A stretch of DNA of 64,000 nucleotides from Bifidobacterium miconisargentati (GCF_019331675.1 NZ_JAHBBJ010000001.1:186001-250000); one strand, 5' to 3'. Positions 16,745 to 26,084 are shown, numbered from the stretch's first letter. Translations and numbers: made by a program. The notes: a model not told the origin generated them from the sequence alone.

Positions 16745-18307
16745 TTACCGCACGATGGTGGAGTCGTTGCGGGCCCAGACGTGGGCGATGGACGGTACGA
16801 GCGCGGTCGGGCCAAGGGCGGCCAGGCCGGCTACCTTGCCGTCGCCCAGATCGTCGTGGGTTAGCCGCACGTTCCAGCCCACCTGCTTGCCCTGATCCTC
16901 GACCATCAGCACGACCGCGGCATTGTCGCCGTCGGACAGATCGGAGGCCTTGACGGCTTGCGCGGCGTTCGCCCCAAGCGTCACGTCGCGGCTTTTGACC
17001 GCGTGGCCCTTGGCGTCGTAGGCGCGGATCGTCACCTTCGTCTCCTTGTTGGACAGGTTGGCCAGGGTGATGGTTCCGGTCACGTCGTCCGGCAATGCCA
17101 GTCCGGCGTATGCCGCGGGCTGGGAGGCGTTGACGAGCGCGAAATCGGCCTGGTCGCCGTCGCCGGAGCGGGTGGTCTTGACGGTGAGGAACAACTTGTC
17201 CTCGGCGGTGGACATCACGCCCAACGCTCCCTTGGGGGCGTCGCCCAGATCCACGACGGACACCTGGCCCGCCTTGACCGTCACATCCTGGGCGCGTACC
17301 AGACCGCTTGCGGTGATCCAGGACAGTTCGGTGCGTGTATCGACGTGCGCGAACAGGTAGGCGGTGGCCTTGTCCCCCTCGTTCACCGAGGAGGCCACGG
17401 CCGCGTTGGAGGCGGATCCCAACGGCATGGCGAAGTCGGACCCCTTGGAGGTCAGGCCGTCCATGCTCACCACGCGCACCACGGCGGCGATCGGCGTCTC
17501 CTTGCTGGAGACCGTCGCGTACAGGCCGTCCTGGGCGGTGGCGGCCGCGGAGAGTTCCAGCGTGCTTTCGCCACCGGCCGGCACGGTCAGCGTGGATTGG
17601 GTGGACATGGTGAGTTTGCCGGCGGACTTGGAACCCCACACGGACACGTCCACGGTGGTGGGCTTGGTGGAGGGGTTGGCCACGATGAGCTGCTGCGTGG
17701 TGCCGGTGGCGGTGGACGGCAGGAGGAACGACTGGCGCAGGGCCGTGGCCACGCAGGAGGCCGCGGAGACGCCCTTGAGGTCGCCGTCGCTGGCCCAGGA
17801 GGCGATGGAGCCGGCGGTGCCGGTGCCGGCCTCGGCCGTGAGCATGTGCGTGTCGATGAGGCGTGAGCCTTGGCTGATCTTCTCGGAACCGGTCTTCACC
17901 TGATCCTCGTCGGTGGCATCGTCGTCCTTGAGCGTCACGGTGCCGGAGGCGGACGTCGAATCGTCCCCGAACGCGGCGACGGCGGCGCTGTACACCGAGC
18001 CGAACGCCGCATAGCGGGCCTGGGTGGCGAGGTTGCCCACAGTGGCCTGGAATTCGCTGTCGCCGTAGGTGCCGGAATCGGCGAGCGCCATGGGTGCTGG
18101 GCAGTACGTTTCGGATTGGGTGGGGCTGACCGTCTGGTCGATGGCGTCGGTGGTGGCCTGGACGCGGTCGATCAATGACTTCGGGCCGGGCAGGACCATC
18201 AGGGCCGCGAACAGGGTGATGAGCACGATCATGGTGATGATGCCGGTCACCACGCGCATGACGCGCCTGGGGACGGATGACGTTGATTTCCTTGCTTTGC
18301 GGCTCAT
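16745..18307 (-). CDS. DUF5719-like secreted/anchored protein
   Basis: A 520-aa protein with an N-terminal membrane anchor (about residues 14-40, VVTGIITMIVLITLFAALMVL) and a long extracytoplasmic part. That part is rich in Ala, Ser, Thr and Asp and arranged as beta-sandwich-like repeats (QQLIVANPSTKPTTVDVSVWG, TITLANLSNKETKVTIRAYD). It ends GPTALVPSIAHVWARNDSTIVR. The ATG at 18307 overlaps the stop of the glycosyltransferase gene (ATGA), so the two are translationally coupled. Such proteins accompany this glycosyltransferase in actinobacteria. I infer a shared role in cell-surface polysaccharide; no enzyme motif is visible. Confidence 0.72.
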   Translation of the reverse strand: MSRKARKSTSSVPRRVMRVVTGIITMIVLITLFAALMVLPGPKSLIDRVQATTDAIDQTVSPTQSETYCPAPMALADSGTYGDSEFQATVGNLATQARYAAFGSVYSAAVAAFGDDSTSASGTVTLKDDDATDEDQVKTGSEKISQGSRLIDTHMLTAEAGTGTAGSIASWASDGDLKGVSAASCVATALRQSFLLPSTATGTTQQLIVANPSTKPTTVDVSVWGSKSAGKLTMSTQSTLTVPAGGESTLELSAAATAQDGLYATVSSKETPIAAVVRVVSMDGLTSKGSDFAMPLGSASNAAVASSVNEGDKATAYLFAHVDTRTELSWITASGLVRAQDVTVKAGQVSVVDLGDAPKGALGVMSTAEDKLFLTVKTTRSGDGDQADFALVNASQPAAYAGLALPDDVTGTITLANLSNKETKVTIRAYDAKGHAVKSRDVTLGANAAQAVKASDLSDGDNAAVVLMVEDQGKQVGWNVRLTHDDLGDGKVAGLAALGPTALVPSIAHVWARNDSTIVR

Positions 18308-21300
18308 GCTTCCTCCTCCAAGCCGTCCATGATGCGTCGGCGCGGCAGGGCCACCAGGCAGTACAGGGCGAGCACGACCGCGAGGCAGATGAGCCAGGCG
18401 CGTCGCCAGCTGCTGTTCTGGGTGCGCTGCTGCCATGAGGTGTCCACGTTCTGAGATGCGGCGGAGCGCAGGGTGAGACGGTAGTAGGTGCCGGCGTCGG
18501 TGCTGACCAGTGCCTGAGTGCCGTTGGATGCGGCGATGTTGGCGCTCAGCTGTTCGTAGGGCGTGGCTGTGGTAGCCGATTCGCCGTCAGAGACCACGTA
18601 GATGCCGCCGAAGCCGAGCTGGCTAATGGTGGCGATGGCATCCTCGTCCGGATTGGACAGCAGCGTGGCGCACGCCTTGGCGAGCGTCTGGTCGATCTCG
18701 TCATGCTCGCCGTCCAGCAGACGCACGCGCTGGGCCGGGGAGCTGTCGATGAGGTCGCCGCGGGAGGTGCGCATCACCGAGTAATCGACCACGTTGCGGG
18801 TCTGGGCGCTGATGGCCAGCACGCGGTGGTCCTCGCCGGAGGCCAGGTAGTCGGTGGTGACCATGGGCAGGCCGGACCGGGAGACGCCCAGTCCCTCGCC
18901 GTGATGGCGTTCGAGGCCGTACCAGCATTGGATGGCCACGCACCCGGCGAGCACCACGGCGAGCACCATGCGGCCGGATACGATCAGCGGGCGCAGACGG
19001 TCGCGCGCCGGCGCCTCGATCTCGCCTTGCGCGTTCGAGTGCAGGGGGTGGAAGCGTTTCACCGCGCCGCCGGCCACCAGGCACACGCAGGCCAGGAAGC
19101 CCATCATCATCAGGAGCATGCCGGGTTCGGCCGAGCCGGCCACCGGGCCGCCGGCGTCCACGTCGATGGCCACGCGCGAGGAGACGAGCGAAAGCGCCGC
19201 GCCGCAGACGATGACCACCCACATGAGTCGGGAGGCGCGCAGGGCGAACGGCAGCACGAGCGAGGCGATGGCGAGCACGGTCACGATGAGGAGCAGGAGC
19301 GCCATGGCCAGGTCGAGCATGTGCGTGGACAGGGGGTTCCATCCGAGCGCGCGCTGGGCCACCTGCAGCAGGCTCAACGCCTCGGGGGAACCGTTGGATG
19401 CCGTGGAGGGCACCATGATGTCGCCGAACAGCTGACGCCATGAGCCCAGATGCGCGTAGCGGACCGAGTTGACGAGGATGGGGGCCACGGCGAACGCGGC
19501 GGGTACGGGGATGAGCAGGAGCGTGGCGCGCTTGCGGCGTACGAACATAAGGAACGCCACGAACGTCACGACGAGCGCCAGCAGGAGCTGCGGCTCGGCG
19601 GCCACCACGGGGATGAAGCACAGGGCGGACAGCGCCGCCGCCTGCACGGAGGGGCGCGGCTTCAACGGATCCTCGGTGTGGTACATGCCCACGGCGCGGA
19701 ACACGAACGCGAAGGCGGCGGGCAGGAAGACCAGCACGGTGAGCATCGGCAGGTCGGCGCCGGCGTACCAGCCGAACATGATGCCTGAGGAGGCCCACAG
19801 GAGGCCGCCGAGCACGCGAACCACGTCCGAACGGGTGAAGATGCCCGCCAACGCCCAGAAGGACAGGGCGGCGAGCGGGGCCGCGGCGAACAGCATGAGC
19901 GACAGCGCCGCGCCCACATGACCGATGGTGAACAGGGAGGCCACCATCAATACGAGCAGCCACGGTGTGGGAGACGCGGGGATGCCGATGCCGGAGCCGA
20001 ACACCCACGGTGTGGTGGCGGCCTGCGCCAGCTGGTGGAAGCTCGCGCCGGTGGGCAGCAGCGTATTCGAATACAGCGAGCCGTTCGAGAACACGGCGCG
20101 GAACACCGGCCAGTGGATGGCCATGATGCCCAGGAACGAGACGAGCGCCATGATCATGGCCCACGACCATCGGCGGATGATGCGGCTGCGCAGATGCGCG
20201 CGTTCGAGCGGGCTCAGCAGCACCACGCCCTGCTGGGCGATGAAGGCGTCGCGCCGGTCGTGGAACTGGGCGATCTGCCGGCGGTCGGCGGCAAGCACCT
20301 GCAACGAGGACATCGGCACCTTCGACTGGCGGGCCACCAGCCTGCGCGAGCGCATGGCTCCGGGGATGGAGGTCAGGGCCAGCCACGGCAGGCACAGCTC
20401 GATCCACGCGCCGTATGGTTTCTTGCCGAACAGCATGGCGAGCGCCATGCCGAAACTGCGGATGAAGCGCCACAGCCATACCGGGATCCACGAGGACATG
20501 GCCATGTCCGTGTATAGGTAGCGTTGCTGGGCGCGGGCCACGGTCATGGCTGGGCTGATGGTGTGGTGGGAGTTGAGCGCCTCGCCGCCGCGGGTGCGCA
20601 CGCCTTCGTAGCGGGCGCGGCGGTGGGCGATCTGCGCCTGCGGCACGATCACCACGCGGCCGCCGCTCTGGCAGACGCGACGGCAGAAGTCCAAGGATTC
20701 GCCGTAGGTGGTGAACCAGGGATTGATGCCTTTGAGTCGCTTGAACGTGCTCAGCGAGACGAGCGCGCCGGCCAGGGATACGGCGTACACGTCCTGGCGG
20801 CCGTCGTACTGCTCCTGATCGGGTTCGCCGTCCACCACGAGGGAGTGGACGGTGTGGCGGCCCGCATACATGCCCACGTTGTGCAGTTGCTTGCCGTCCC
20901 AGTCGCACTGTTTGCAGCCGAGCACGTTGGCGCCCGGCGTGTTGCGCCAGGATTCCAGCAGCCGTTCCAGACAGGTGTCGTCCGCGGGGCGCGAATCGTC
21001 GTGCAGCAGCCACAGCGCACGGGTCGAGGGGTCGAGTTCGGCGTAATCGAGGGACTTGTCCACGGCGTCGCCGAACGAGCGGGCGCCCTTGGCCCGCACG
21101 ATCTGCACGCTGACCTCCTTGGCCTGCGGCATGGCCATGACCGGGCCGGCCGGCGAGGGGATCACCTCGAAGGACGTTCTGACGGGCTGTCCGGTAGCGC
21201 CGGTGGCGTCGGCGATGATGATGACGCCCGGCAGCACGTTCTGGGTGAGCAGGGCCCGCAGTGTGGCCGCAAGGAAACGGGCGTCCTCCTCGACGGTGAT

Positions 21301-21405
21301 CACGGCCGCTATGCCGGCGTCGACATCCTGCCGGTGCGTGTACGGCCTGGATGCCATGGCTTCGGCCAGAGCCTGCTGAATATCGCTGTTACCTGTCGGA
21401 CTCAT
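18304..21405 (-). CDS. Giant membrane glycosyltransferase (GT2 domain plus many TM helices)
   Basis: A 1033-aa membrane protein. Residues about 28-300 are a family-2 glycosyltransferase domain: AAVITVEEDARFLAATLRALL, the metal-binding LLHDDSRP, then FTTYGESLDFCRRVCQSGGRVVIVPQAQIAHRR. Residues about 400-830 contain some ten hydrophobic helices. A large extracytoplasmic portion and a last helix (AWLICLAVVLALYCLVAL) follow, ending in RRRIMDGLEEEA. It probably transfers sugars onto an envelope polymer. The ATG at 21405 (MSPTGNS) follows GGGGGT and is preferred over the longer frame to 21456. It is coupled to the DUF5719-like gene and lies downstream of whiB2. Confidence 0.85.
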   Translation of the reverse strand: MSPTGNSDIQQALAEAMASRPYTHRQDVDAGIAAVITVEEDARFLAATLRALLTQNVLPGVIIIADATGATGQPVRTSFEVIPSPAGPVMAMPQAKEVSVQIVRAKGARSFGDAVDKSLDYAELDPSTRALWLLHDDSRPADDTCLERLLESWRNTPGANVLGCKQCDWDGKQLHNVGMYAGRHTVHSLVVDGEPDQEQYDGRQDVYAVSLAGALVSLSTFKRLKGINPWFTTYGESLDFCRRVCQSGGRVVIVPQAQIAHRRARYEGVRTRGGEALNSHHTISPAMTVARAQQRYLYTDMAMSSWIPVWLWRFIRSFGMALAMLFGKKPYGAWIELCLPWLALTSIPGAMRSRRLVARQSKVPMSSLQVLAADRRQIAQFHDRRDAFIAQQGVVLLSPLERAHLRSRIIRRWSWAMIMALVSFLGIMAIHWPVFRAVFSNGSLYSNTLLPTGASFHQLAQAATTPWVFGSGIGIPASPTPWLLVLMVASLFTIGHVGAALSLMLFAAAPLAALSFWALAGIFTRSDVVRVLGGLLWASSGIMFGWYAGADLPMLTVLVFLPAAFAFVFRAVGMYHTEDPLKPRPSVQAAALSALCFIPVVAAEPQLLLALVVTFVAFLMFVRRKRATLLLIPVPAAFAVAPILVNSVRYAHLGSWRQLFGDIMVPSTASNGSPEALSLLQVAQRALGWNPLSTHMLDLAMALLLLIVTVLAIASLVLPFALRASRLMWVVIVCGAALSLVSSRVAIDVDAGGPVAGSAEPGMLLMMMGFLACVCLVAGGAVKRFHPLHSNAQGEIEAPARDRLRPLIVSGRMVLAVVLAGCVAIQCWYGLERHHGEGLGVSRSGLPMVTTDYLASGEDHRVLAISAQTRNVVDYSVMRTSRGDLIDSSPAQRVRLLDGEHDEIDQTLAKACATLLSNPDEDAIATISQLGFGGIYVVSDGESATTATPYEQLSANIAASNGTQALVSTDAGTYYRLTLRSAASQNVDTSWQQRTQNSSWRRAWLICLAVVLALYCLVALPRRRIMDGLEEEA

Positions 21406-21633
21406 AAACCCCCAGAGTAATAGGCACCACCGCCGAGTATCCGTGAATGGCGGCAAATGCCTTCATATTCCTTGATTTGCTCACATTCGACGTCAGGAGA
21501 CGCCAGGAGACGCCGGAACCTGACCGATGCGGCCGACCACGGGATACGGCATCACCGTGAAGCCCATCAGGGACGAACCGGATATGGACGCATGCCATGC
21601 AGGACGCAACCGCAGGATGATCCACCCCGCGTC

Positions 21634-21933
21634 TTACGCCTGTTCGCGGTGGCTCTTCTTGTACCGGCGGCGTTCGCGTTCGCTCATGCCGCCCCAGATG
21701 CCGAAGCGTTCGTCATGGTCGATGGCCCATTTGAGGCACTGCTCGCGCACCTCGCACTTGGCGCACACACGCTTGGCGTCACGGGTGGAGCCGCCTTTTT
21801 CGGGGAAGAACGCTTCGGGATCGGTCTGCGCACACAGCGCCTTGTGCTGCCATGAGACGTCGCCGTCCGGCTTGAACAGGCCCCATAGCTCGTTCCACTG
21901 CTCTTCGGCGGAATCGTCGACCACACCCCACAT
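21634..21933 (-). CDS. whiB2: WhiB-family iron-sulfur transcription regulator (WhiB2/WhmD type)
   Basis: WhiB proteins bind a [4Fe-4S] cluster and act with the primary sigma factor. This 99-aa protein has the four cysteine ligands Cys-34, 57, 60 and 66, the GIWGG turn (residues 78-82) and a basic tail (RERRRYKKSHR). The WhiB2/WhmD subgroup is linked to septation in mycobacteria and streptomycetes. The position beside the glycosyltransferase, zincin-like and phosphomannomutase-like genes supports that assignment. The ATG at 21933 is chosen because AAGGAG lies eight bases before it; the ATG at 21957 has none. A clear promoter lies upstream. Confidence 0.92.
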   Translation of the reverse strand: MWGVVDDSAEEQWNELWGLFKPDGDVSWQHKALCAQTDPEAFFPEKGGSTRDAKRVCAKCEVREQCLKWAIDHDERFGIWGGMSERERRRYKKSHREQA

Positions 21934-21976
21934 GCGACTCTCCTTGCCTTCGAGCATTTCAAAATTTGACGGTTAC

Positions 21977-22006
21977 ATTACACTCATGCCGCCGTGTTTT
22001 TGTCAA
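21977..22006 (-). promoter_or_regulatory. Promoter of whiB2
   Basis: On the minus strand TTGACA (22006-22001) and TGTAAT (21982-21977) are separated by 18 bases. They end 44 bases upstream of the whiB2 ATG, a near-consensus housekeeping promoter. Confidence 0.65.
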
Positions 22007-22144
22007 ATGGTGTCTCGTGTCATTACGCCTGTTTATGAGAAATTGTGCTATAAGCGTGTGACTGTCTGCACTGTGCCGCCGGGCGCGGTTCGGTTGCATC
22101 CGGGCTTTGGCAGCGGCGGGCGGCGGGGCGGGTTCCGTGGCGGG

Positions 22145-22199
22145 CATGCGTGGGATATGCGTTGAACATGCGCCGGGTATGTGCCGGTCATGCGAAGGA
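22145..22199 (+). repeat. Five 11-bp tandem repeats upstream of LCP gene
   Basis: Units begin at 22145, 22156, 22167, 22178 and 22189, exactly 11 bases apart: CATGCGTGGGA, TATGCGTTGAA, CATGCGCCGGG, TATGTGCCGGT, CATGCGAAGGA. The consensus is YATGYGNNGRN. A period of one helical turn suits an array of side-by-side regulator monomers, as with OmpR/PhoP-type response regulators. It ends 79 bases before the LCP ATG in the whiB2/LCP divergent region (21934-22278), which otherwise holds only the whiB2 promoter. Confidence 0.65.
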
Positions 22200-22278
22200 A
22201 CCGCACCCGTCTGGCCTGTTCGCCGGGCACTGTGTCAAAGTGGCTTTCAGTCATTTTCGACGGTATGTGGAGGATTGC

Positions 22279-23730
22279 ATGACGCAGGAAACAAGTGGAG
22301 CGGACCAGAATATCAATCCGCCGAGCTTCGTTCCCTCCGCCGGTCGCCGTCAGCGTCCCTCCGCCTCCGCGCCGCAGTCCTTCGCTCCGGCGCGTTCTCG
22401 TGCGACCGGGTCCTCCGGCGCACGTCGCAGCGGCGACGATGCCGTTGAGGCCTCTTCCGCACGCTCCATCACCCCCGACAACGGCGGTTCCGCCGATTCC
22501 GTGACGTCCTCCTCGCAGCATGCCGTGGGTGCGGCGACCCCGCCGCCCAGCTTCTCCCCCAACGCGCGTCGTGCGGCCCGCCGCAGCACGCCGGGCGACG
22601 CCATGCCGCAGAGCATCGCCCCGACTCGGGCGCGCCGCTCCTCCGGTTCCTCCCGTAACGCCGTGCGCCCGGCATCCACTCCGGCCGATCCTCAGATGAG
22701 CCGTCCGGCCGCGGCTTCCCTGCGCGCAGGGCGTGGGTCCATCTCCCCCGGCGCCGGCGTGGCCCGTGCCGTACGCCCCCGTCACCGTGCCGGCCGTATC
22801 GCGGCCATCGCCGTGGCCGTGCTCGTCGCGGCGCTCGTGGTGTCCGTGTTCGGCGCCTGGACGTGGGTCAATGGCCGGTTGAACAAGGCCGATTGGCTGA
22901 CCGACTCCGCCGACACGCCCGCATCCACATGGCTGATCCTAGGTTCGGACGAGCGCGACGGCTCCACCGATTACGGCGGCGTGGACGATGTCTCCGGTTA
23001 CCGCACGGATACGATCCTGGTGCTCACCAAGCCCAAGAGCGGCGCGAGCTCGCTGATCTCCATCCCCCGTGACTCGCTGATGAACGTGGACGGCCAGTAC
23101 ATGAAGATCAATTCCGTGGCCCAGTTCGCCGGCAACAAGGCGCTGGTGGGCGAGATTGAGACCCTGACCGGTCAGCGCATCGACCATGTGGCGCAGATCA
23201 AGTTCGGCGGACTGCAGGAAGTGGTCAACGCGCTGGGCGGCATCGAACTGTGCTACGACGAGGACGTGCAGGACGCCTACTCCGGCCTCAACTGGCAGGC
23301 CGGCTGCCATACCGCGGACGGCGCCACCGCCCTGTCCTTCTCCCGCATGCGCTACGCGGACGCGCAGGGAGACTTCGGCCGCAACGCGCGCCAACGTCAG
23401 GTCATCGCGGCCATCGTCAAGAAGGCCTCCAGCGCGCAGACGCTGACGAATCCGGCGAAGGTCTCCAAGCTGGCCAGCGCCGGGCTGGATTCGTTGACCG
23501 TGGACAACAAGACCACGCCGTTCACCCTGCTGTCCATGGCGCTGGCGTTCAAGGCCGCCACCGGCAGCAACGGCGTCTCCGGCAGCGTGTACTGGTCCGA
23601 TCCCGACTACTACGTGGACGGCGTGGGCTCCTCCGTGTTGCTGGATGACGCGAAGAACACCGAACTGTTCAACGAGCTCGCGGCCGGCACGCATGCCGCC
23701 GGTACCGTCGGCACCCTCGCCGAAAGCTGA
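22279..23730 (+). CDS. LytR-CpsA-Psr (LCP) family glycopolymer ligase
   Basis: LCP enzymes attach undecaprenyl-linked wall polymers to peptidoglycan on the outer face of the membrane. Of 483 aa, residues 1-165 are a cytoplasmic Pro/Ser/Arg-rich disordered region. A transmembrane helix follows (AAIAVAVLVAALVVSVFGAW). The LCP domain shows WLILGSDERDG, YRTDTILVLTKPKSGASSLISIPRDSLMN, KINSVAQFAGNKALVGEIETLTG and ALSFSRMRYADAQGDFGRNARQRQV. The ATG at 22279 follows GTGGAGG. It is divergent from whiB2 and preceded by the 11-bp repeat array. Repeat elements follow the stop. Confidence 0.93.
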   Translation: MTQETSGADQNINPPSFVPSAGRRQRPSASAPQSFAPARSRATGSSGARRSGDDAVEASSARSITPDNGGSADSVTSSSQHAVGAATPPPSFSPNARRAARRSTPGDAMPQSIAPTRARRSSGSSRNAVRPASTPADPQMSRPAAASLRAGRGSISPGAGVARAVRPRHRAGRIAAIAVAVLVAALVVSVFGAWTWVNGRLNKADWLTDSADTPASTWLILGSDERDGSTDYGGVDDVSGYRTDTILVLTKPKSGASSLISIPRDSLMNVDGQYMKINSVAQFAGNKALVGEIETLTGQRIDHVAQIKFGGLQEVVNALGGIELCYDEDVQDAYSGLNWQAGCHTADGATALSFSRMRYADAQGDFGRNARQRQVIAAIVKKASSAQTLTNPAKVSKLASAGLDSLTVDNKTTPFTLLSMALAFKAATGSNGVSGSVYWSDPDYYVDGVGSSVLLDDAKNTELFNELAAGTHAAGTVGTLAES

Positions 23731-23758
23731 TACACGGCTTCTGCCGGTAGGAGCTTCC

Positions 23759-23809
23759 GGCTCCCTTCTTTGAGGGGAGCCGTCGAACGAAGTGAAGCTA
23801 AGGGGAGCT
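23759..23809. repeat. Interspersed repeat, half copy after LCP gene
   Basis: GGCTCCCTTCTTTGAGGGGA through AAGGGGAGC repeats one arm of the palindromic family. It begins 29 bases after the LCP stop codon and may also terminate transcription. Confidence 0.65.
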
Positions 23810-23849
23810 CTTTCGGCTCGGTTAGGTCAAGATTGGCATGCCCCCATTC

Positions 23850-23966
23850 TTGGCTCCCCTCTCCGAGGGGAGCTGTCGCCATAGGCGACTGAGGGGAGCT
23901 CATCATCCCGCGTAGGCCTCCCCTCAGTCAGCTTCGCTGCCAGCTTCCCTAGGAGAAGGGAGCCAG
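23850..23966. repeat. Interspersed palindromic repeat, copy E
   Basis: The left arm (TTGGCTCCCCTCTCCGAGGGG...GGCGACTGAGGGGAGCT) and the right arm (CCTCCCCTCAGTCAGCTTCG...GAAGGGAGCCAG) are near-reverse complements of about 50 bases around a 12-base centre. It fills the 314-base gap between the LCP and EccC-like genes together with the half copy at 23759. Confidence 0.85.
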
Positions 23967-24044
23967 AACAACAACACAGAAGCTGGAACCACATAGGCCG
24001 GTTCGGCTTGCGCGGGACGCCCGGATCGGTTCACGCTGGAAGGC

Positions 24045-25934
24045 ATGTCAAGACATGCACAGCAACGACGCACCTCCTCCCCTCGCCATGAGCGGCGCAA
24101 CCGTCACGGTTCCGGCCGACGCTCCAATCGTCCCGACTCCACTGCACGCAACGGCGCCGTCCAGGACCCGCGCGCCAAACTCATGGTCTTCGCCATGGCG
24201 GCGCCCCTGTTCGCCCAGATCATGATGATCGTGGTGATGATCGTCCAGGGCCAGTGGATGTTCGCCATGATGGTGGTGCCCGGTGCCATCGGCTGTCTGG
24301 CCTCGGTGCTCATCGCCCTGCCCTGGGGATCGCCGGCCCCAGCCGGAACCGCATCACCGTCCATATCCGCTGCCTCGCCACGCCCCACCGCCGTCGATGA
24401 CGACACCGGCGGCACCGTGGCCTTCCATACGATGACCTCGCAGCCCATCGAGTCGATGCTCGGCTTCGACCGGCTGCCCTGGCGCACCATCGTCAACCAT
24501 TGGATAGGCCCGGCGGATCTCAACGTGCCGCTTGGCGTCGCCGCGCAGAGCCGGTTCGATCTCGATCTGGTCCGTCAGGGGCCGCACGCGCTGGTGGCGG
24601 GCACCACCGGTTCCGGAAAGTCGGTGCTGCTGCAGAGCTGGTGCTTGGCGTTGGCCGCGTGCAACGGCCCGGACCGGCTCAATTTCGTGTTCCTTGATTT
24701 CAAGGGCGGCTCCGCGTTCCGCGCGCTCGAACAGCTGCCGCATACCGTGGGCAACGTGTGCGACCTCGACCTGGCGCATGCGGCCCGCGCCCTGCGCGCG
24801 TTGGAGGCGGAGCTGACCCGGCGCGAGCGGCTGGCCGCCGAGCATCACGCCGCGCATATCGGGGACATGCCGCTGCCGCCGCCGCGTCTGATGGTGGTCA
24901 TCGACGAGTTCCACGCGCTAAAGGACCAGCTGCCGGACTACATCGGCCGTCTGGTGCGCATCGCCTCGCTTGGCCGTTCGCTCGGCATGCATCTCATCGC
25001 CTGCACGCAGAACCCGCTCGGTCAAGTCAACGCGGACATGAAGGCGAACATGGCCATCAACATCTGCCTGCGGGTGCGCGACACGATGCAGTCCACGGAG
25101 CTTCTGGGCGATGGCAGGGCCGCGTCCATCCCGCCCACGCTGCCCGGTTCGGCGTACTGCAACGACGGCGAACAGGTCACGGCATTGCGTTGCGCCCCGG
25201 TGGGGGATATCGCCCGCTGCTGCCGGCAGGTGTCGCTGGCGCAACGGTTCATGGGATTCGCGCCCACCCCTGCCCTGTTCACCGCGCCGCTGCCCATGCG
25301 GGTGCCGGCTCCCGTCCGTGCGGGGCATGCGCGCAACCGGTTCCCTGATCGGCTGTGGTTCGGCCTTGCGGATGACGGCATCGCCCTGCACGATGCCACG
25401 GTCCCGGTTGCGGGAGGCAACATCGGCGTGATCGGCGCGCACGGTCGCGGCAAGACCACGGTGCTGACCATGCTCGCTCGTTCCGCCGCCGGCATGGACG
25501 GTCTGATGGTGAGGCACAGCATGATGCGGCGTGGCGAGCGGGTCACCGAACTGCTGCGGGGCGGCGATGGCTTCGGCGCAGCGGCCGCGGAAAGGCCGGA
25601 CGCACCGCTTCCGCCGCGACTGGTGTGGGTGGTCGATGACGCCGACGAGCTGTTCGACCCGTTCAACGTCGGCGATGAGGCGGACGCATTCCGCAAGGCG
25701 CTGGCGGATGCCGCCGTCACCGTGGTGTTCGCGGTGACGACCGCCCGTCACGTACGGGTGCCCGAGCATTGCGTGACGCGCATCGTGTTCCCCTGCGGCG
25801 AACGGACGGCGGATCTGACGGCGGGCATCCCCTCGAATCTGTTGTCCACGCTCGGCCAGCGCGATCTGGACACGCCGGGCAGGGCGGTGCTGGTCACGGG
25901 AGCCGCGGCCTGTCTGGTGCAGTGCGCCGCCTGA
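24045..25934 (+). CDS. EccC/EssC-like FtsK-SpoIIIE family ATPase (orphan)
   Basis: A 629-aa protein with a basic N-terminus and two transmembrane helices (about residues 47-95). It has two ATPase domains. The first has Walker A TTGSGKSVL, the type VII hallmark FVFLDFKGGSAFRALEQLPHTVG and Walker B LMVVIDEFHAL. The second has GAHGRGKTT and LVWVVDDADELFD. IPPTLPGSAYCND matches the EccC spacer more than true FtsK, and no gamma DNA-reading domain is seen. The likely job is substrate pumping in a type VII-like system, but no WXG100, EccB, EccD or EccE gene is near. The start at 24045 has GGAAGG only one base away, so a later start is possible. Confidence 0.8.
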   Translation: MSRHAQQRRTSSPRHERRNRHGSGRRSNRPDSTARNGAVQDPRAKLMVFAMAAPLFAQIMMIVVMIVQGQWMFAMMVVPGAIGCLASVLIALPWGSPAPAGTASPSISAASPRPTAVDDDTGGTVAFHTMTSQPIESMLGFDRLPWRTIVNHWIGPADLNVPLGVAAQSRFDLDLVRQGPHALVAGTTGSGKSVLLQSWCLALAACNGPDRLNFVFLDFKGGSAFRALEQLPHTVGNVCDLDLAHAARALRALEAELTRRERLAAEHHAAHIGDMPLPPPRLMVVIDEFHALKDQLPDYIGRLVRIASLGRSLGMHLIACTQNPLGQVNADMKANMAINICLRVRDTMQSTELLGDGRAASIPPTLPGSAYCNDGEQVTALRCAPVGDIARCCRQVSLAQRFMGFAPTPALFTAPLPMRVPAPVRAGHARNRFPDRLWFGLADDGIALHDATVPVAGGNIGVIGAHGRGKTTVLTMLARSAAGMDGLMVRHSMMRRGERVTELLRGGDGFGAAAAERPDAPLPPRLVWVVDDADELFDPFNVGDEADAFRKALADAAVTVVFAVTTARHVRVPEHCVTRIVFPCGERTADLTAGIPSNLLSTLGQRDLDTPGRAVLVTGAAACLVQCAA

Positions 25935-26084
25935 TGCGCCGGCATCGCGGGCCGGCGGCGCAGGGCTTGGCGTGTCGTCACTTTCTGGGCGAAAACTCTT
26001 GAAAAACGGTATGGTTCGTGGTTACCTTGTATCTGGGCTTATAGAAACAACAACAGCCAGAGGCTTTAAACAAGGAGGCAAGCA

